This document shows positions 1 through 6,055 of a stretch of DNA of 6,945 nt, in pieces (position 1 is the first letter of the stretch; each line of letters begins with the position of its first letter). Under the pieces are notes generated by a model. That model saw only the letters and a program-made list of their open reading frames with translations, did not search any database and had not been told where the DNA came from. The DNA comes from Bacteroidota bacterium (lineage in GTDB: Bacteria > Bacteroidota > UBA10030 > UBA6906), in assembly GCA_016844425.1 (NCBI GenBank), contig JAERML010000072.1, forward strand, positions 1 to 6,945. Reading direction: 5' to 3'. The translations under genes were made by a program, and so were the position numbers.

Positions 1-115
1 GGTGGAAGATGTGCAGATCGGGAAGGCGCGGGTACAGTACGATGAATTGCAGGTGAAGAGACAGGATATTGCACGTGCGGTGGAAGAAGCAGGCTACACA
101 CTTGTTGGCCAATAG
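1..115 (+). CDS. Copper chaperone / HMA-domain protein, C-terminal end only (5' end outside window)
   Basis: The reading frame that starts at base 2 runs 37 codons to a TAG at 113-115. It reads VEDVQIGKARVQYDEL... and ends in EEAGYTLVGQ. This matches the second half of a heavy-metal-associated (ferredoxin-like) domain: a beta strand with the 'gkarVqYD' pattern, a helix of the 'I..aVEEAGY' type and a final short strand. The metal-binding CxxC would lie upstream of the window. The gene stops 15 nt before the ATG of the copper ATPase and is on the same strand, so it is most likely a CopZ-like chaperone that passes Cu(I) to that pump in the cytoplasm. It could instead be the last HMA domain of a longer protein, because the start is not visible. 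Confidence 0.8.
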   Translation, partial: VEDVQIGKARVQYDELQVKRQDIARAVEEAGYTLVGQ

Positions 116-130
116 TCCCTGGGATTGACG

Positions 131-2383
131 ATGGACGAGACAAAGACATTGACATTGCCCGTTGAAGGAATGACCTGCGCGAGTTGCGTGCTCCGTGTGG
201 AGAAAGCTCTCAAGAAGGTGGAGGGTGTTGCGGACGCGGCTGTGAACCTCGCGAGCGAAAAAGTGAAGATCTCGTTTGACCCTTCGCGGGTGAGCATCGA
301 TCGGCTTCAGGCCGCTGTTGCGGATTCAGGTTACACGCTCAAAATTCCGGGAGCCGCGTCTGCAAGGGCGGGGGATGAGTCTGTGAACAAGGATGGTGCA
401 TACCGGCAATTGCGGAACGAGCTGGTCTTCAGCGCGGTGCTCACCGTGCCCATCATGGTGCTCGGGATGTTGAGCATGAGTAGCTGGTACATGGAACAGT
501 CGCCCCTTTCCATGGACGCCACGAACAAATTGCTGATGCTGTTGACCACTCCGGTGATGTTCATCTCCGGGCGGAGGTTCTTCAAGGGCTTCTGGGCAAC
601 AGCCCGGCATCTGACGGCTGACATGAACACGCTTGTGGCAGTAGGAACAGGGGTTGCGTTTGTGTACAGTACGCTCGTGGTTCTCTTTCCGGACATGATG
701 GGGTTGCCCGTCCGAACGGCTTGGCCGGGCGGGCACAGCCACGAGGCAGATGTCTACTTCGACACGTCAGCAACCATCATTACGCTCATTCTCCTTGGAA
801 GGCTGCTGGAAACGCGGGCCAAGAACCGCGCTTCCGATGCCATCAAGAAGCTGCTCGGACTCCAGCCGGCAACTGCGCGGATTCTCCGGAACGGCGAGGA
901 ACGGGATGTCGCCATCGAGGACGTTGCAGTGGGAGACGTTCTCATTGTGCGGCCCGGTGAGCGCATCCCCGTAGACGGCTTCATCACCAAAGGATTCACG
1001 ATTATCGATGAATCCATGGTTACAGGCGAGAGCCTGCCAGTTGAAAGGAAAGAAGGTGACCGCGTCATTGGGGGAACTATTAACAAGAATGGAAGTATCG
1101 AGTTCCGTGCGGCGGCAGTTGGCAAGGCCACAATGCTTGCCCGCATTGTGCGTCTCGTCGAAGACGCGCAAGGGTCGAAGGCGCCGATCCAGAGCCTGGC
1201 CGACAAGGTTGCGTCGGTGTTTGTGCCTGTGGTGATTGGCATCGCGGGGCTGACATTTGTGCTCTGGTTCTTCGTCGGCGACGTCGCATTCACGAGCGCC
1301 CTGGTCAAGTTCATCGCCGTGCTTATCATCGCCTGCCCGTGCGCCTTGGGACTTGCCACGCCCACCGCGATCATGGTCGGGACAGGGACGGGCGCACGTT
1401 TCGGGCTTCTCATCAAGGATGCAGAGAGCCTTGAACGCACGCACACCATCACCACCGTCGTCTTCGACAAGACCGGAACAATCACCGAAGGAAAGCCGGT
1501 AGTCACGGACGTGGTTCCGTTCAACGGGTACGATGCGGCAACCGTGATCGAGCGGGCGGCGTCCATCGAGAAACGGTCGGAACATCCGCTGGGCGAAGCT
1601 ATCGTGAGATATGCGCAGAATGAGGGTGTTCGCCTCTCCGATGTGGAAGCGTTCCAATCACTGCCGGGCCTTGGTGTGGCCGGGATTGTAGATGGCGTCC
1701 CCGTCGTTGCGGGCACCCTGCAGTTGATGAGGGAGTATTCTGTTGAAGTTGAAGGGGTGGAGGCTGCCGCCGCACAGCTTGCATCAGAGGGGAAGACTTC
1801 GATCATTGTTGCCATTGCTGGGAAGGCGGCGGGTGTGGTAGGTATCGCTGACACAATCAAGCCGACATCGGCCGAGGCGATCCGGGTACTGCACAAGATG
1901 GGGATCGAGACCGTCATGCTGACAGGCGATAACGAGCAGACTGCCCGCGCAATTGCCGCGGAGGCCGGTGTTGACCGGGTTATTGCAGGCGTCCTGCCAC
2001 AGGAGAAAGCGGATCACATCAAGGTGCTCCAGGCTGAAGGGAAGGTGGTAGCCATGGTGGGAGACGGGATCAACGATGCGCCGTCCCTTGCACAAGCGGA
2101 TATTGGGATTGCCATGGGAACAGGGACGGACATCGCCATGGAAACTGCGGGGGTTACACTGATGAACGGAGACCTCAACGGTGTTCCCCGCGCGATCCGA
2201 CTCTCGTCCCGCATTCTTGCCACGATCAAGCAAAACCTCTTCTGGGCTTTCATCTACAATGTCATCGGCATTCCGCTTGCCGCGCTCGGCATGCTTAACC
2301 CGATGATTGCCGCCGCGGCGATGGCGTTTAGTTCAGTGAGTGTGGTGAGTAATTCGCTGAGGTTGAAGAGGTTCAAGGGATAA
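131..2383 (+). CDS. copA: Copper-exporting P1B-1-type ATPase (CopA family)
   Basis: This 750-residue pump uses ATP to move Cu(I) out of the cytoplasm and sits in the inner membrane. It has one N-terminal HMA domain with GMTCASC (C16, C19). It also carries the actuator TGES (298-301), the CPC metal site in TM6 (402-404), the phosphorylated D446 in DKTGT, the nucleotide-domain SEHP (H485-P486) and GDGINDAP (D645, D649). The P1B-1 signature is complete: YN in TM7 (709-710) and MxxSS in TM8 (M731, S734, S735), which points to Cu(I) rather than Zn, Cd or Co. Eight membrane spans can be placed, four before the actuator domain. A His-containing loop (HSHE) lies between TM3 and TM4. The ATG at 131 is preferred because GGGA at 121-124 lies 6 nt upstream; an in-frame TTG at 125 touches that GGGA and is less likely. 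Length is normal for a one-HMA CopA. Confidence 0.96.
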   Translation: MDETKTLTLPVEGMTCASCVLRVEKALKKVEGVADAAVNLASEKVKISFDPSRVSIDRLQAAVADSGYTLKIPGAASARAGDESVNKDGAYRQLRNELVFSAVLTVPIMVLGMLSMSSWYMEQSPLSMDATNKLLMLLTTPVMFISGRRFFKGFWATARHLTADMNTLVAVGTGVAFVYSTLVVLFPDMMGLPVRTAWPGGHSHEADVYFDTSATIITLILLGRLLETRAKNRASDAIKKLLGLQPATARILRNGEERDVAIEDVAVGDVLIVRPGERIPVDGFITKGFTIIDESMVTGESLPVERKEGDRVIGGTINKNGSIEFRAAAVGKATMLARIVRLVEDAQGSKAPIQSLADKVASVFVPVVIGIAGLTFVLWFFVGDVAFTSALVKFIAVLIIACPCALGLATPTAIMVGTGTGARFGLLIKDAESLERTHTITTVVFDKTGTITEGKPVVTDVVPFNGYDAATVIERAASIEKRSEHPLGEAIVRYAQNEGVRLSDVEAFQSLPGLGVAGIVDGVPVVAGTLQLMREYSVEVEGVEAAAAQLASEGKTSIIVAIAGKAAGVVGIADTIKPTSAEAIRVLHKMGIETVMLTGDNEQTARAIAAEAGVDRVIAGVLPQEKADHIKVLQAEGKVVAMVGDGINDAPSLAQADIGIAMGTGTDIAMETAGVTLMNGDLNGVPRAIRLSSRILATIKQNLFWAFIYNVIGIPLAALGMLNPMIAAAAMAFSSVSVVSNSLRLKRFKG

Positions 2384-2410
2384 AGGTGAATTGAACCGGG
2401 AGGCCGGAAG

Positions 2411-2770
2411 ATGAGCAAGAACCCTCAAGACGTGTTGCTCCTAACCATTGATGTCGCGCATCCACCACGCCGGCCGGGTGAAGTGGAAGAAGACCTTCTG
2501 CAAGCGTGGAACGAGGTCCGGAACTCTTCATCTCTACGGGTCCTTAAGATCATCCACGGTTACGGCAGCACAGGCAAGGGAGGCACCACAAAGGAGACCG
2601 TCCGCAATTGGCTTTTCCTGAACAAAGGCAAGTTCCTCAGGGTTATTGAGGGAGAAGAATACAATGTGTATAATGAGGTCGTTCAGGAAATGAGGGGGGA
2701 TGTTGGCCAACTAGCAGACCACGATCTCAATGCCGGCAACCAGGGGATGACCATTGTTTGGGTGCGGTGA
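2411..2770 (+). CDS. Small Smr (MutS2 C-terminal-like) domain protein
   Basis: This 119-residue protein is made almost entirely of one Smr-like domain. The core signature is residues 46-58, KIIHGYG followed by a glycine/lysine-rich turn (HGxG at 49-52). An amphipathic helix follows (TKETVRNWL), and a closing strand GMTIVWV sits at the C-terminus. The family's N-terminal LDLHG motif is not intact; LLTIDVAH at 10-17 occupies that place, so nuclease activity cannot be assumed. Smr domains of MutS2 and of stand-alone proteins bind branched DNA or cleave nucleic acids, so a nucleic-acid role is inferred here. The start is well supported: GGGAGG at 2398-2403, 7 nt before the ATG. It begins 27 nt after copA on the same strand and is probably co-transcribed, though no functional link with copper is obvious. 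Confidence 0.8.
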   Translation: MSKNPQDVLLLTIDVAHPPRRPGEVEEDLLQAWNEVRNSSSLRVLKIIHGYGSTGKGGTTKETVRNWLFLNKGKFLRVIEGEEYNVYNEVVQEMRGDVGQLADHDLNAGNQGMTIVWVR

Positions 2771-2784
2771 TGAAGCGCCCGGCG

Positions 2785-3918
2785 TTATTTGGTGGAAAGC
2801 AGCTCTTCGTAAATGTCTTCCAGTGTGCTGATCTGTTTCCGCTGATCGAACAAATCCTCCACCCGTTTTCTCCCCGCCTTACCCATCTGGTCTCGCAGGA
2901 GAGGGTCTGCGATAAGTTGCATCAAGGCCACGGCGAGTTCATCAGCACGTCGTGGCTGTACATAGAGTCCAGTCTCGCCATCCACCACAATATCCAGCAC
3001 ACCATCACAATTCGTTGATACCACCGGACGTTCCATCGCCATTGCTTCGATCAGCACTACCCCGAACGATTCCGCATGCGAAGGAAAAGCAAATATATCG
3101 AAGGCCGCCATCACGTCCGGAATGTCCTCCCGGAATCCGGCGAACGTTACAGTCTTCTCAATGCCTAGTGAACGGCTGAGCGACATGATTTTCTGTTCGT
3201 ACCGTTGTTCCCCATGGCTGGCCTCTCCGACAATAAGGAAATGAACATTCTCGTCCTTCTGCGAAATGATGCGTGCAGCTTCCAACAACTCCTCGTGTCC
3301 CTTCCCCGGGGAAAATCTTCCAACGAAACCGATGAGAACGATGTCATTGCTCAACCCGAGTTCGTTCCGCACCTTCTGCCGATCAGCCTGTTGAAGTGAG
3401 AAGACGTTCGTATCAATCGCGTCGTGGAGCGTCAGGACACGATCCGGTGTTATCGGGGTGGTGTCGAGAACGTTCTTGTGGATGACCTCCGAGATTGCGA
3501 GGACCCTGTCCACTCTGTTATATGTGAAGCGATGGAACATATCCTTCTTGCTGATATACGATCCGACACGCTTTGAGAGAAGGAGGGGAATCCGTCGGCG
3601 GAAGAGCGTGAGAGCGGGTACAACCGTTGCAATGTCCTTGGAAAGCTGGCAGTGAATGATATCGATACGGTGACGTGCGATGATTCGGCCGAGTTGCCAG
3701 ACAATGCGCGGGTGCACATAGCCGGTGACGTCGAGAGGAAGAATAGCAAGATCGTTCTTCTCCGCCTCGAGTGCCAGCCTGCTCGTGCTACAACATGCCA
3801 GACAAACGGCGTGTCCGCTGTTCGAAAGCTGTTTGGTTACCTCCAAGGCCTGGATCTCAAGTCCTCCCCACGAATGGGAAAAACAGGTCTGTAGGATATT
3901 CAATGGCTGTGCGTGCAT
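2785..3918 (-). CDS. GT4-family glycosyltransferase (GT-B fold)
   Basis: This 377-residue enzyme of the glycosyl transferases group 1 type transfers a sugar from a nucleotide-sugar donor, probably during lipopolysaccharide, capsule or other surface-glycan synthesis at the cytoplasmic face of the inner membrane. The N-terminal Rossmann-like acceptor domain starts with the glycine-rich loop HSWGGLE (15-21). The C-terminal donor domain has GRFSPGKG (200-207), whose R201 and K206 are placed to contact donor phosphates. The EX7E motif is E283-SFGVVLI-E291, and GVLDIVVDGETGLYV (306-320) follows. Length is typical. No signal peptide or membrane span is seen. The ATG at 3918 gives a natural family N-terminus, but no clear Shine-Dalgarno precedes it. 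The gene is convergent with the Smr gene and divergent from the ArsC-like gene, so it stands alone here. The donor and acceptor cannot be read from the sequence. Confidence 0.92.
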   Translation of the reverse strand: MHAQPLNILQTCFSHSWGGLEIQALEVTKQLSNSGHAVCLACCSTSRLALEAEKNDLAILPLDVTGYVHPRIVWQLGRIIARHRIDIIHCQLSKDIATVVPALTLFRRRIPLLLSKRVGSYISKKDMFHRFTYNRVDRVLAISEVIHKNVLDTTPITPDRVLTLHDAIDTNVFSLQQADRQKVRNELGLSNDIVLIGFVGRFSPGKGHEELLEAARIISQKDENVHFLIVGEASHGEQRYEQKIMSLSRSLGIEKTVTFAGFREDIPDVMAAFDIFAFPSHAESFGVVLIEAMAMERPVVSTNCDGVLDIVVDGETGLYVQPRRADELAVALMQLIADPLLRDQMGKAGRKRVEDLFDQRKQISTLEDIYEELLSTK

Positions 3919-3959
3919 GGTGGTCGAAAGGTACAGAAATGAGAAACAATGAGCAACCG

Positions 3960-3988
3960 TTGCATTTGGCAGTGGTGATTGCTAAAAT
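3960..3988 (+). promoter_or_regulatory. Predicted sigma70-type promoter for the ArsC/Spx-like gene
   Basis: TTGCAT at 3960-3965, a 17-nt spacer and TAAAAT at 3983-3988 form a near-consensus -35/-10 pair in the divergent intergenic region. Transcription would start near 3995, leaving a leader of roughly 78 nt before the ATG at 4073. It is the best such pair I could find by eye in this intergenic stretch. If the host uses Bacteroidota-type promoters the match would mean less. Confidence 0.5.
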
Positions 3989-4072
3989 GATCCGCATGAA
4001 CTTTCTACTCGTGTTTCTAGGTGGGGAATCGGGGCGACAGCGCGGTATGGAAAATAACTAGTGGTCTCGACG

Positions 4073-4423
4073 ATGGCCAAAATCACCATCTATCAGAAGC
4101 CGACGTGCACCACATGTCGGCAAACAATGACCATTCTGAAGGAGGCCGGTGTCGATTATGATACCGTCAACTACTATATCGATCCGATCCCCAGAAAGAA
4201 ACTCAAGGAGCTGATGGCGAAGATGAAGGTCTCCGCGAGAAACCTGCTTCGAACCAAAGAACCCATCTACAGAAAGCTCAGACTTGCGGACAGGGAATTG
4301 TCCGAGGAGGCACTGCTCGATCTTCTTGTTGAGTATCCCGACCTTCTTCAGCGACCGATTGTCGAGAAAGGGAACAAGGCGATTCTTGCGCGCCCTGCAG
4401 AAAGGATTAGGGAAATCCTTTAA
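4073..4423 (+). CDS. ArsC/Spx-family thioredoxin-fold protein
   Basis: This 116-residue protein begins AKITIYQKPTCTTCRQT, a glutaredoxin-like beta-strand followed by a redox motif C12-TT-C15 and R16. Near the C-terminus it has RPIVEKGNKAILARP (R94 onwards), the conserved RPIV segment of the ArsC family that packs against the active site. Family members are glutaredoxin-dependent arsenate reductases, Spx-type transcription factors, or uncharacterised YffB-like reductases. The CxxC arrangement is more like Spx than classical R773-type ArsC, which has a single active cysteine. No ars genes lie nearby, so arsenate reduction should not be assumed. The ATG at 4073 matches the family N-terminus. A GTG at 4061 is in frame and has GGAAA about 6 nt upstream, so a start 4 codons earlier is possible. 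Confidence 0.87.
   Translation: MAKITIYQKPTCTTCRQTMTILKEAGVDYDTVNYYIDPIPRKKLKELMAKMKVSARNLLRTKEPIYRKLRLADRELSEEALLDLLVEYPDLLQRPIVEKGNKAILARPAERIREIL
4401..4421. repeat. 8-bp perfect inverted repeat over the stop codon of the ArsC-like gene
   Basis: AAAGGATT (4401-4408) and AATCCTTT (4414-4421) are perfect inverted copies around a 5-nt loop, overlapping the last codons and the stop of the ArsC-like gene. No T-run follows on either strand and the stem is AT-rich, so it is a poor match to an intrinsic terminator. It could still stabilise or end the message. Confidence 0.4.
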
Positions 4424-4640
4424 CCAGAAGCGATTCACCTTCCCATGACCTAAGTTTCATCAACCTCCATCCGGAATGGACATGGATGGTGGCTCTTCCG
4501 CGAAACCTTCTCTGAACGTACCTGCCGCCCAACATAAGCAGCGCCACACCAAAAAGTGTCCCCATCGATTTCCATCCAACCGCATCGGTGAGTGATGTTG
4601 CGCCAAGTGCAGCATGCAGCTCCATAGTTGATGAATCCAT
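4407..4640 (-). CDS. Possible 77-residue hypothetical membrane protein (doubtful)
   Basis: An open frame on the minus strand from ATG at 4640 to TAA at 4409-4407 would encode 77 residues. It has one likely membrane segment, MGTLFGVALLMLGGRYV, followed by a basic stretch QRRFRGR, as in a single-pass protein with a cytoplasmic basic tail. I do not recognise a family. Its tail overlaps the 3' end of the ArsC-like gene by 17 bp on the opposite strand, and no Shine-Dalgarno is seen before 4640. The frame stays open upstream to 4808, but that part has a composition unlike protein. It may be a small real gene, a fragment of the same decayed locus found just upstream on this strand, or chance. Confidence 0.27.
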   Translation of the reverse strand: MDSSTMELHAALGATSLTDAVGWKSMGTLFGVALLMLGGRYVQRRFRGRATIHVHSGWRLMKLRSWEGESLLVKGFP

Positions 4641-4737
4641 GAGGTGAGCTGGGAACAACACGGATTGCGGGAAGGGCAGCGAAGTCGGAATGGGTTTCAA
4701 GAAATCTCGTAACTCTGTGTCTCTTGAACTTCTCAAT

Positions 4738-5056
4738 TCATGATCCCGTGATGGTGCGGCTCGCGATGTATCCGATGAGCGCACCCAGTGTGCTGCCCGC
4801 CGTGACAATCACAGTTGCAGTCGGCGGGAGATACAAAAGAGGGACAATGAAGTAGAAACCCGAGGCAGGGATGGTGAACGTCCATGCACATCCATCGCAC
4901 CATCATGATGAAGGCGGTCGAAGGGTTCTCACCGAGAGCTTTGTAGTCTGCCCACCCCATAGTGCGGAGGTCGCTGTTCCGATATACGACGAACGCGAGA
5001 ACAGCGAGGAGCAGTGCAAGGAACGCTTTGAGATGCGGACTGGACTAGCGAACCAT
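4738..5056 (-). pseudogene. Remnant of a small two-helix membrane protein (in-frame stop plus frameshift)
   Basis: Reading the minus strand from ATG at 5056 gives MVR, then TAG (5047-5045), then an open frame that looks like protein. It continues with a membrane helix (KAFLALLLAVLAFVVYR), then MGWADYKALGENPSTAFIMMV. Around 4860-4902 the protein-like signal moves to another frame: GFYFIVPLLYLPPTATV, then a second helix-like segment and a TGA at 4740-4738. The second frame is closed upstream by a TGA at 4905-4903, so the two halves can only be joined by a frameshift, equal to one extra base or two missing bases. Together they would make about 104 residues with two hydrophobic helices. I do not recognise the family. 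Pseudogene decay is the simplest reading. Sequencing errors, or a coincidence of two hydrophobic shadow frames, are alternatives. Confidence 0.42.
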
Positions 5057-5154
5057 GGAGGGACGGCACTGATGGTTTCAGTTCAGGAGTGCGTTAACTC
5101 AAGAGAAAGTACGCATTGGGATAGAAGAGAGGCAAGAGAAGCGGGTGCTGGAGC

Positions 5155-5203
5155 AGCATCAGCCGGCGCAGTCGGGTTGTCACTGTTGCGCGCGACTGAT
5201 GCT
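5155..5203. repeat. Inverted repeat downstream of the small minus-strand gene
   Basis: AGCATCAG (5155-5162) and CTGATGCT (5196-5203) are perfect 8-bp inverted copies separated by 33 nt. An inner pair, AGTCG (5170-5174) and CGACT (5193-5197), competes with the outer arm. The repeat begins 7 nt past the stop of the minus-strand gene ending at 5211, the place a terminator would occupy, but no T-run follows in that direction. Confidence 0.35.
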
Positions 5204-5210
5204 TTGAAAC

Positions 5211-5381
5211 TCAATCAACGCTGGACTTGACGAATCCCTTGGAAAATGCCTTGTGGACAGCCATCGCAAGCTCGGAGTAGGTCGAGTATTTCATCCCTTT
5301 GATAATCTCCCAGACAGTGTCCTTATTGACGTTGAGAAACCGGGCGATAGATACTGCATCATCATGAGTTGCTTCCTTCAT
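5211..5381 (-). CDS. Small protein of unknown family (56 residues)
   Basis: The frame from ATG at 5381 to TGA at 5213-5211 encodes 56 residues starting MKEATHDDAVSIARFLNV. AAGGG at 5395-5391 sits 9 nt before this ATG, a well-placed ribosome binding site. The frame is open further upstream: a TTG at 5459 also has AGGAA 7 nt before it and would give 82 residues (start EPHIVTSSARILAEAD after the initiator). So the start is uncertain, though the extra residues also look protein-like. The segment SIARFLNVNKDTVWEIIKG has the spacing of a short helix-turn-helix (A..L.V...TV..I), followed by another helix, YSELAMAVHKAFSKGF. DNA binding is only a guess. There is no membrane segment. It is transcribed away from the tRNA cluster. 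Confidence 0.48.
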   Translation of the reverse strand: MKEATHDDAVSIARFLNVNKDTVWEIIKGMKYSTYSELAMAVHKAFSKGFVKSSVD

Positions 5382-5521
5382 GATTTCATTCCCTTCAATG
5401 GTGAATAAATCTGCTTCTGCCAGAATCCGTGCGGATGAGGTAACGATGTGTGGTTCCAAGATAGGGTTCCTGGGGAAGATTTCTGTGCCCTGTCGCACAT
5501 GGATGGGAGGTCGAAGAGATA

Positions 5522-5550
5522 TTGCCTGAGGGTGCAAAGTTTCGTATCTT
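5522..5550 (+). promoter_or_regulatory. Predicted promoter of the tRNA cluster
   Basis: TTGCCT at 5522-5527, a 17-nt spacer and TATCTT at 5545-5550 give a -35/-10 pair at the expected distance. The predicted start is near 5557, about 8 nt before the first base of tRNA-Pro. A short leader is normal for a stable-RNA transcription unit. It could serve all three tRNAs. Confidence 0.55.
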
Positions 5551-5564
5551 AAGTGCGTAGTTAT

Positions 5565-5639
5565 CGGGGCGTAGCTCAGCCCGGCTAGAGCGCTTGGTTT
5601 GGGACCAAGAAGTCGCAGGTTCGAATCCTGTCGCCCCGA
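5565..5639 (+). tRNA. tRNA-Pro (anticodon TGG)
   Basis: A complete cloverleaf can be drawn. The acceptor is CGGGGCG (5565-5571) with CGCCCCG (5632-5638), and the discriminator A is at 5639. The D stem is GCTC/GAGC. The anticodon stem CTTGG/CCAAG encloses loop TTTGGGA, with anticodon TGG at 5600-5602 and G at position 37. The T stem is GCAGG/CCTGT with loop TTCGAAT. The C1-G72 pair is typical of bacterial tRNA-Pro. The 3' CCA is not encoded, so it must be added after transcription. This anticodon can read most or all CCN proline codons. Confidence 0.97.
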
Positions 5640-5668
5640 CTGCTGTTTTCCCTCCGATGTACGCAGGG

Positions 5669-5719
5669 CAACGACCGTAGCTCACTCTGAACTCTTGTAC
5701 CTGCGAGCGGGCTTCGTTG
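5669..5719 (+). other. Spacer between tRNA-Pro and tRNA-Arg with a possible two-part stem
   Basis: CAACGA (5669-5674) can pair with TCGTTG (5714-5719), and inside it GCTC (5680-5683) can pair with GAGC (5705-5708), leaving symmetric 5-nt internal loops. The spacer also repeats 10 bases of the next tRNA, CCGTAGCTCA at 5675-5684 and again at 5739-5748. It does not fold as a tRNA. It may be a processing structure, a decayed tRNA fragment or chance. Confidence 0.25.
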
Positions 5720-5734
5720 AGACCGACGAAATCC

Positions 5735-5808
5735 GGCCCCGTAGCTCAATTGGATAGAGCAACAGCCTTCTAAGCTGTAGGTTCCGCGTTCAAGTCGCGG
5801 CGGGGTCA
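5735..5808 (+). tRNA. tRNA-Arg (anticodon TCT)
   Basis: The acceptor stem is GGCCCCG (5735-5741) with CGGGGTC (5801-5807), including one G-T pair; the discriminator A is at 5808. The D arm is GCTC-AATTGGATA-GAGC. The anticodon stem ACAGC/GCTGT encloses loop CTTCTAA, with anticodon TCT at 5769-5771. The T arm is CCGCG-TTCAAGT-CGCGG. It decodes AGA and probably AGG arginine codons. CCA is not encoded. It lies 95 nt after tRNA-Pro on the same strand and probably belongs to the same transcript. Confidence 0.97.
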
Positions 5809-5813
5809 CAACA

Positions 5814-5876
5814 AATTTCGGATTGCGGATTTCGAAATGGGAATTAAGTACAATCCGCAATCGCCAATACGAAATT
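5814..5876. repeat. Imperfect palindromic repeat between tRNA-Arg and tRNA-Glu
   Basis: The left arm is AATTTCG (5814-5820) plus ATTGCGGATT (5822-5831), with one base between. The right arm is AATCCGCAAT (5852-5861) plus CGAAATT (5870-5876), with eight bases between. This allows 17 pairs around a 20-nt loop. The low-complexity mix of GATTGCGGATTTCG-type words resembles the small dispersed palindromic repeats found in intergenic regions of many genomes. It has no terminator T-run. A copy number in this genome cannot be judged from one window. Confidence 0.6.
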
Positions 5877-5892
5877 CGCATTCCTGAAACAC

Positions 5893-5965
5893 GCCCCCAT
5901 CGTCTAGAGGCCTAGGACACGGGCTTTTCAAGCCTGTAACACCGGTTCGAATCCGGTTGGGGGCA
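5893..5965 (+). tRNA. tRNA-Glu (anticodon TTC)
   Basis: The acceptor stem is GCCCCCA (5893-5899) with TGGGGGC (5958-5964), and the discriminator A is at 5965. The D arm is GTCT-AGAGGCCTA-GGAC. The anticodon stem CGGGC/GCCTG (one G-T pair) encloses loop TTTTCAA, with anticodon TTC at 5927-5929. The T arm is ACCGG-TTCGAAT-CCGGT. It decodes GAA and GAG. CCA is not encoded. It is the last tRNA of the cluster seen here, and pdxB starts 90 nt downstream on the same strand with no obvious terminator between them. Confidence 0.97.
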
Positions 5966-6055
5966 CACAACTTGCAGCCGCGTTAGTATCACCTGTTCAC
6001 ACTTCCGCTAACTGTTTTCAAAACGGCGGAGGTGTCAATCCCCACCTTACTCAAT

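Larger units (their letters stand above)
4424..5210. other. Gene-poor stretch with decayed minus-strand coding signal
   Basis: There is no convincing intact gene across these 787 bases. The plus strand shows only frames rich in Ser, His, Arg and Glu that look like shadows. The minus strand carries protein-like hydrophobic segments in more than one frame, listed separately as a doubtful small protein and a probable pseudogene. The remaining parts (about 4641-4737 and 5057-5210) hold no gene I can support. The latter contains an inverted repeat. I see no tRNA, transposase or tandem repeat here. Confidence 0.5.

Noticed and set aside
754..1917. Long minus-strand open frame of 387 codons opposite copA
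   Set aside because: It lies wholly inside the well-supported ATPase gene, has a Ser/Thr/Pro/Arg-rich composition and no recognisable domain. It is a shadow of a high-GC third-position coding sequence.
4401..4421. Intrinsic terminator at the end of the ArsC-like gene
   Set aside because: The stem is AT-rich and no T-run follows, so I report it only as an inverted repeat.
5094..5159. 21-residue leucine-rich micro-frame on the minus strand upstream of the membrane-protein remnant (a possible leader peptide)
   Set aside because: There is no ribosome binding site, it overlaps an inverted repeat, and such short hydrophobic frames arise by chance.
4871..5230. Plus-strand open frame of 119 codons
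   Set aside because: The protein has no domain-like pattern and mixes His-, Arg- and Glu-rich runs. The minus strand of the same region shows better hydrophobic protein-like segments, so this is probably a shadow.
5585..5881. Minus-strand open frame of 98 codons across the tRNA cluster
   Set aside because: It is antisense to two clear tRNA genes. The phrase GDRIRTCDFLVPNQ is a familiar false protein made by translating antisense tRNA.
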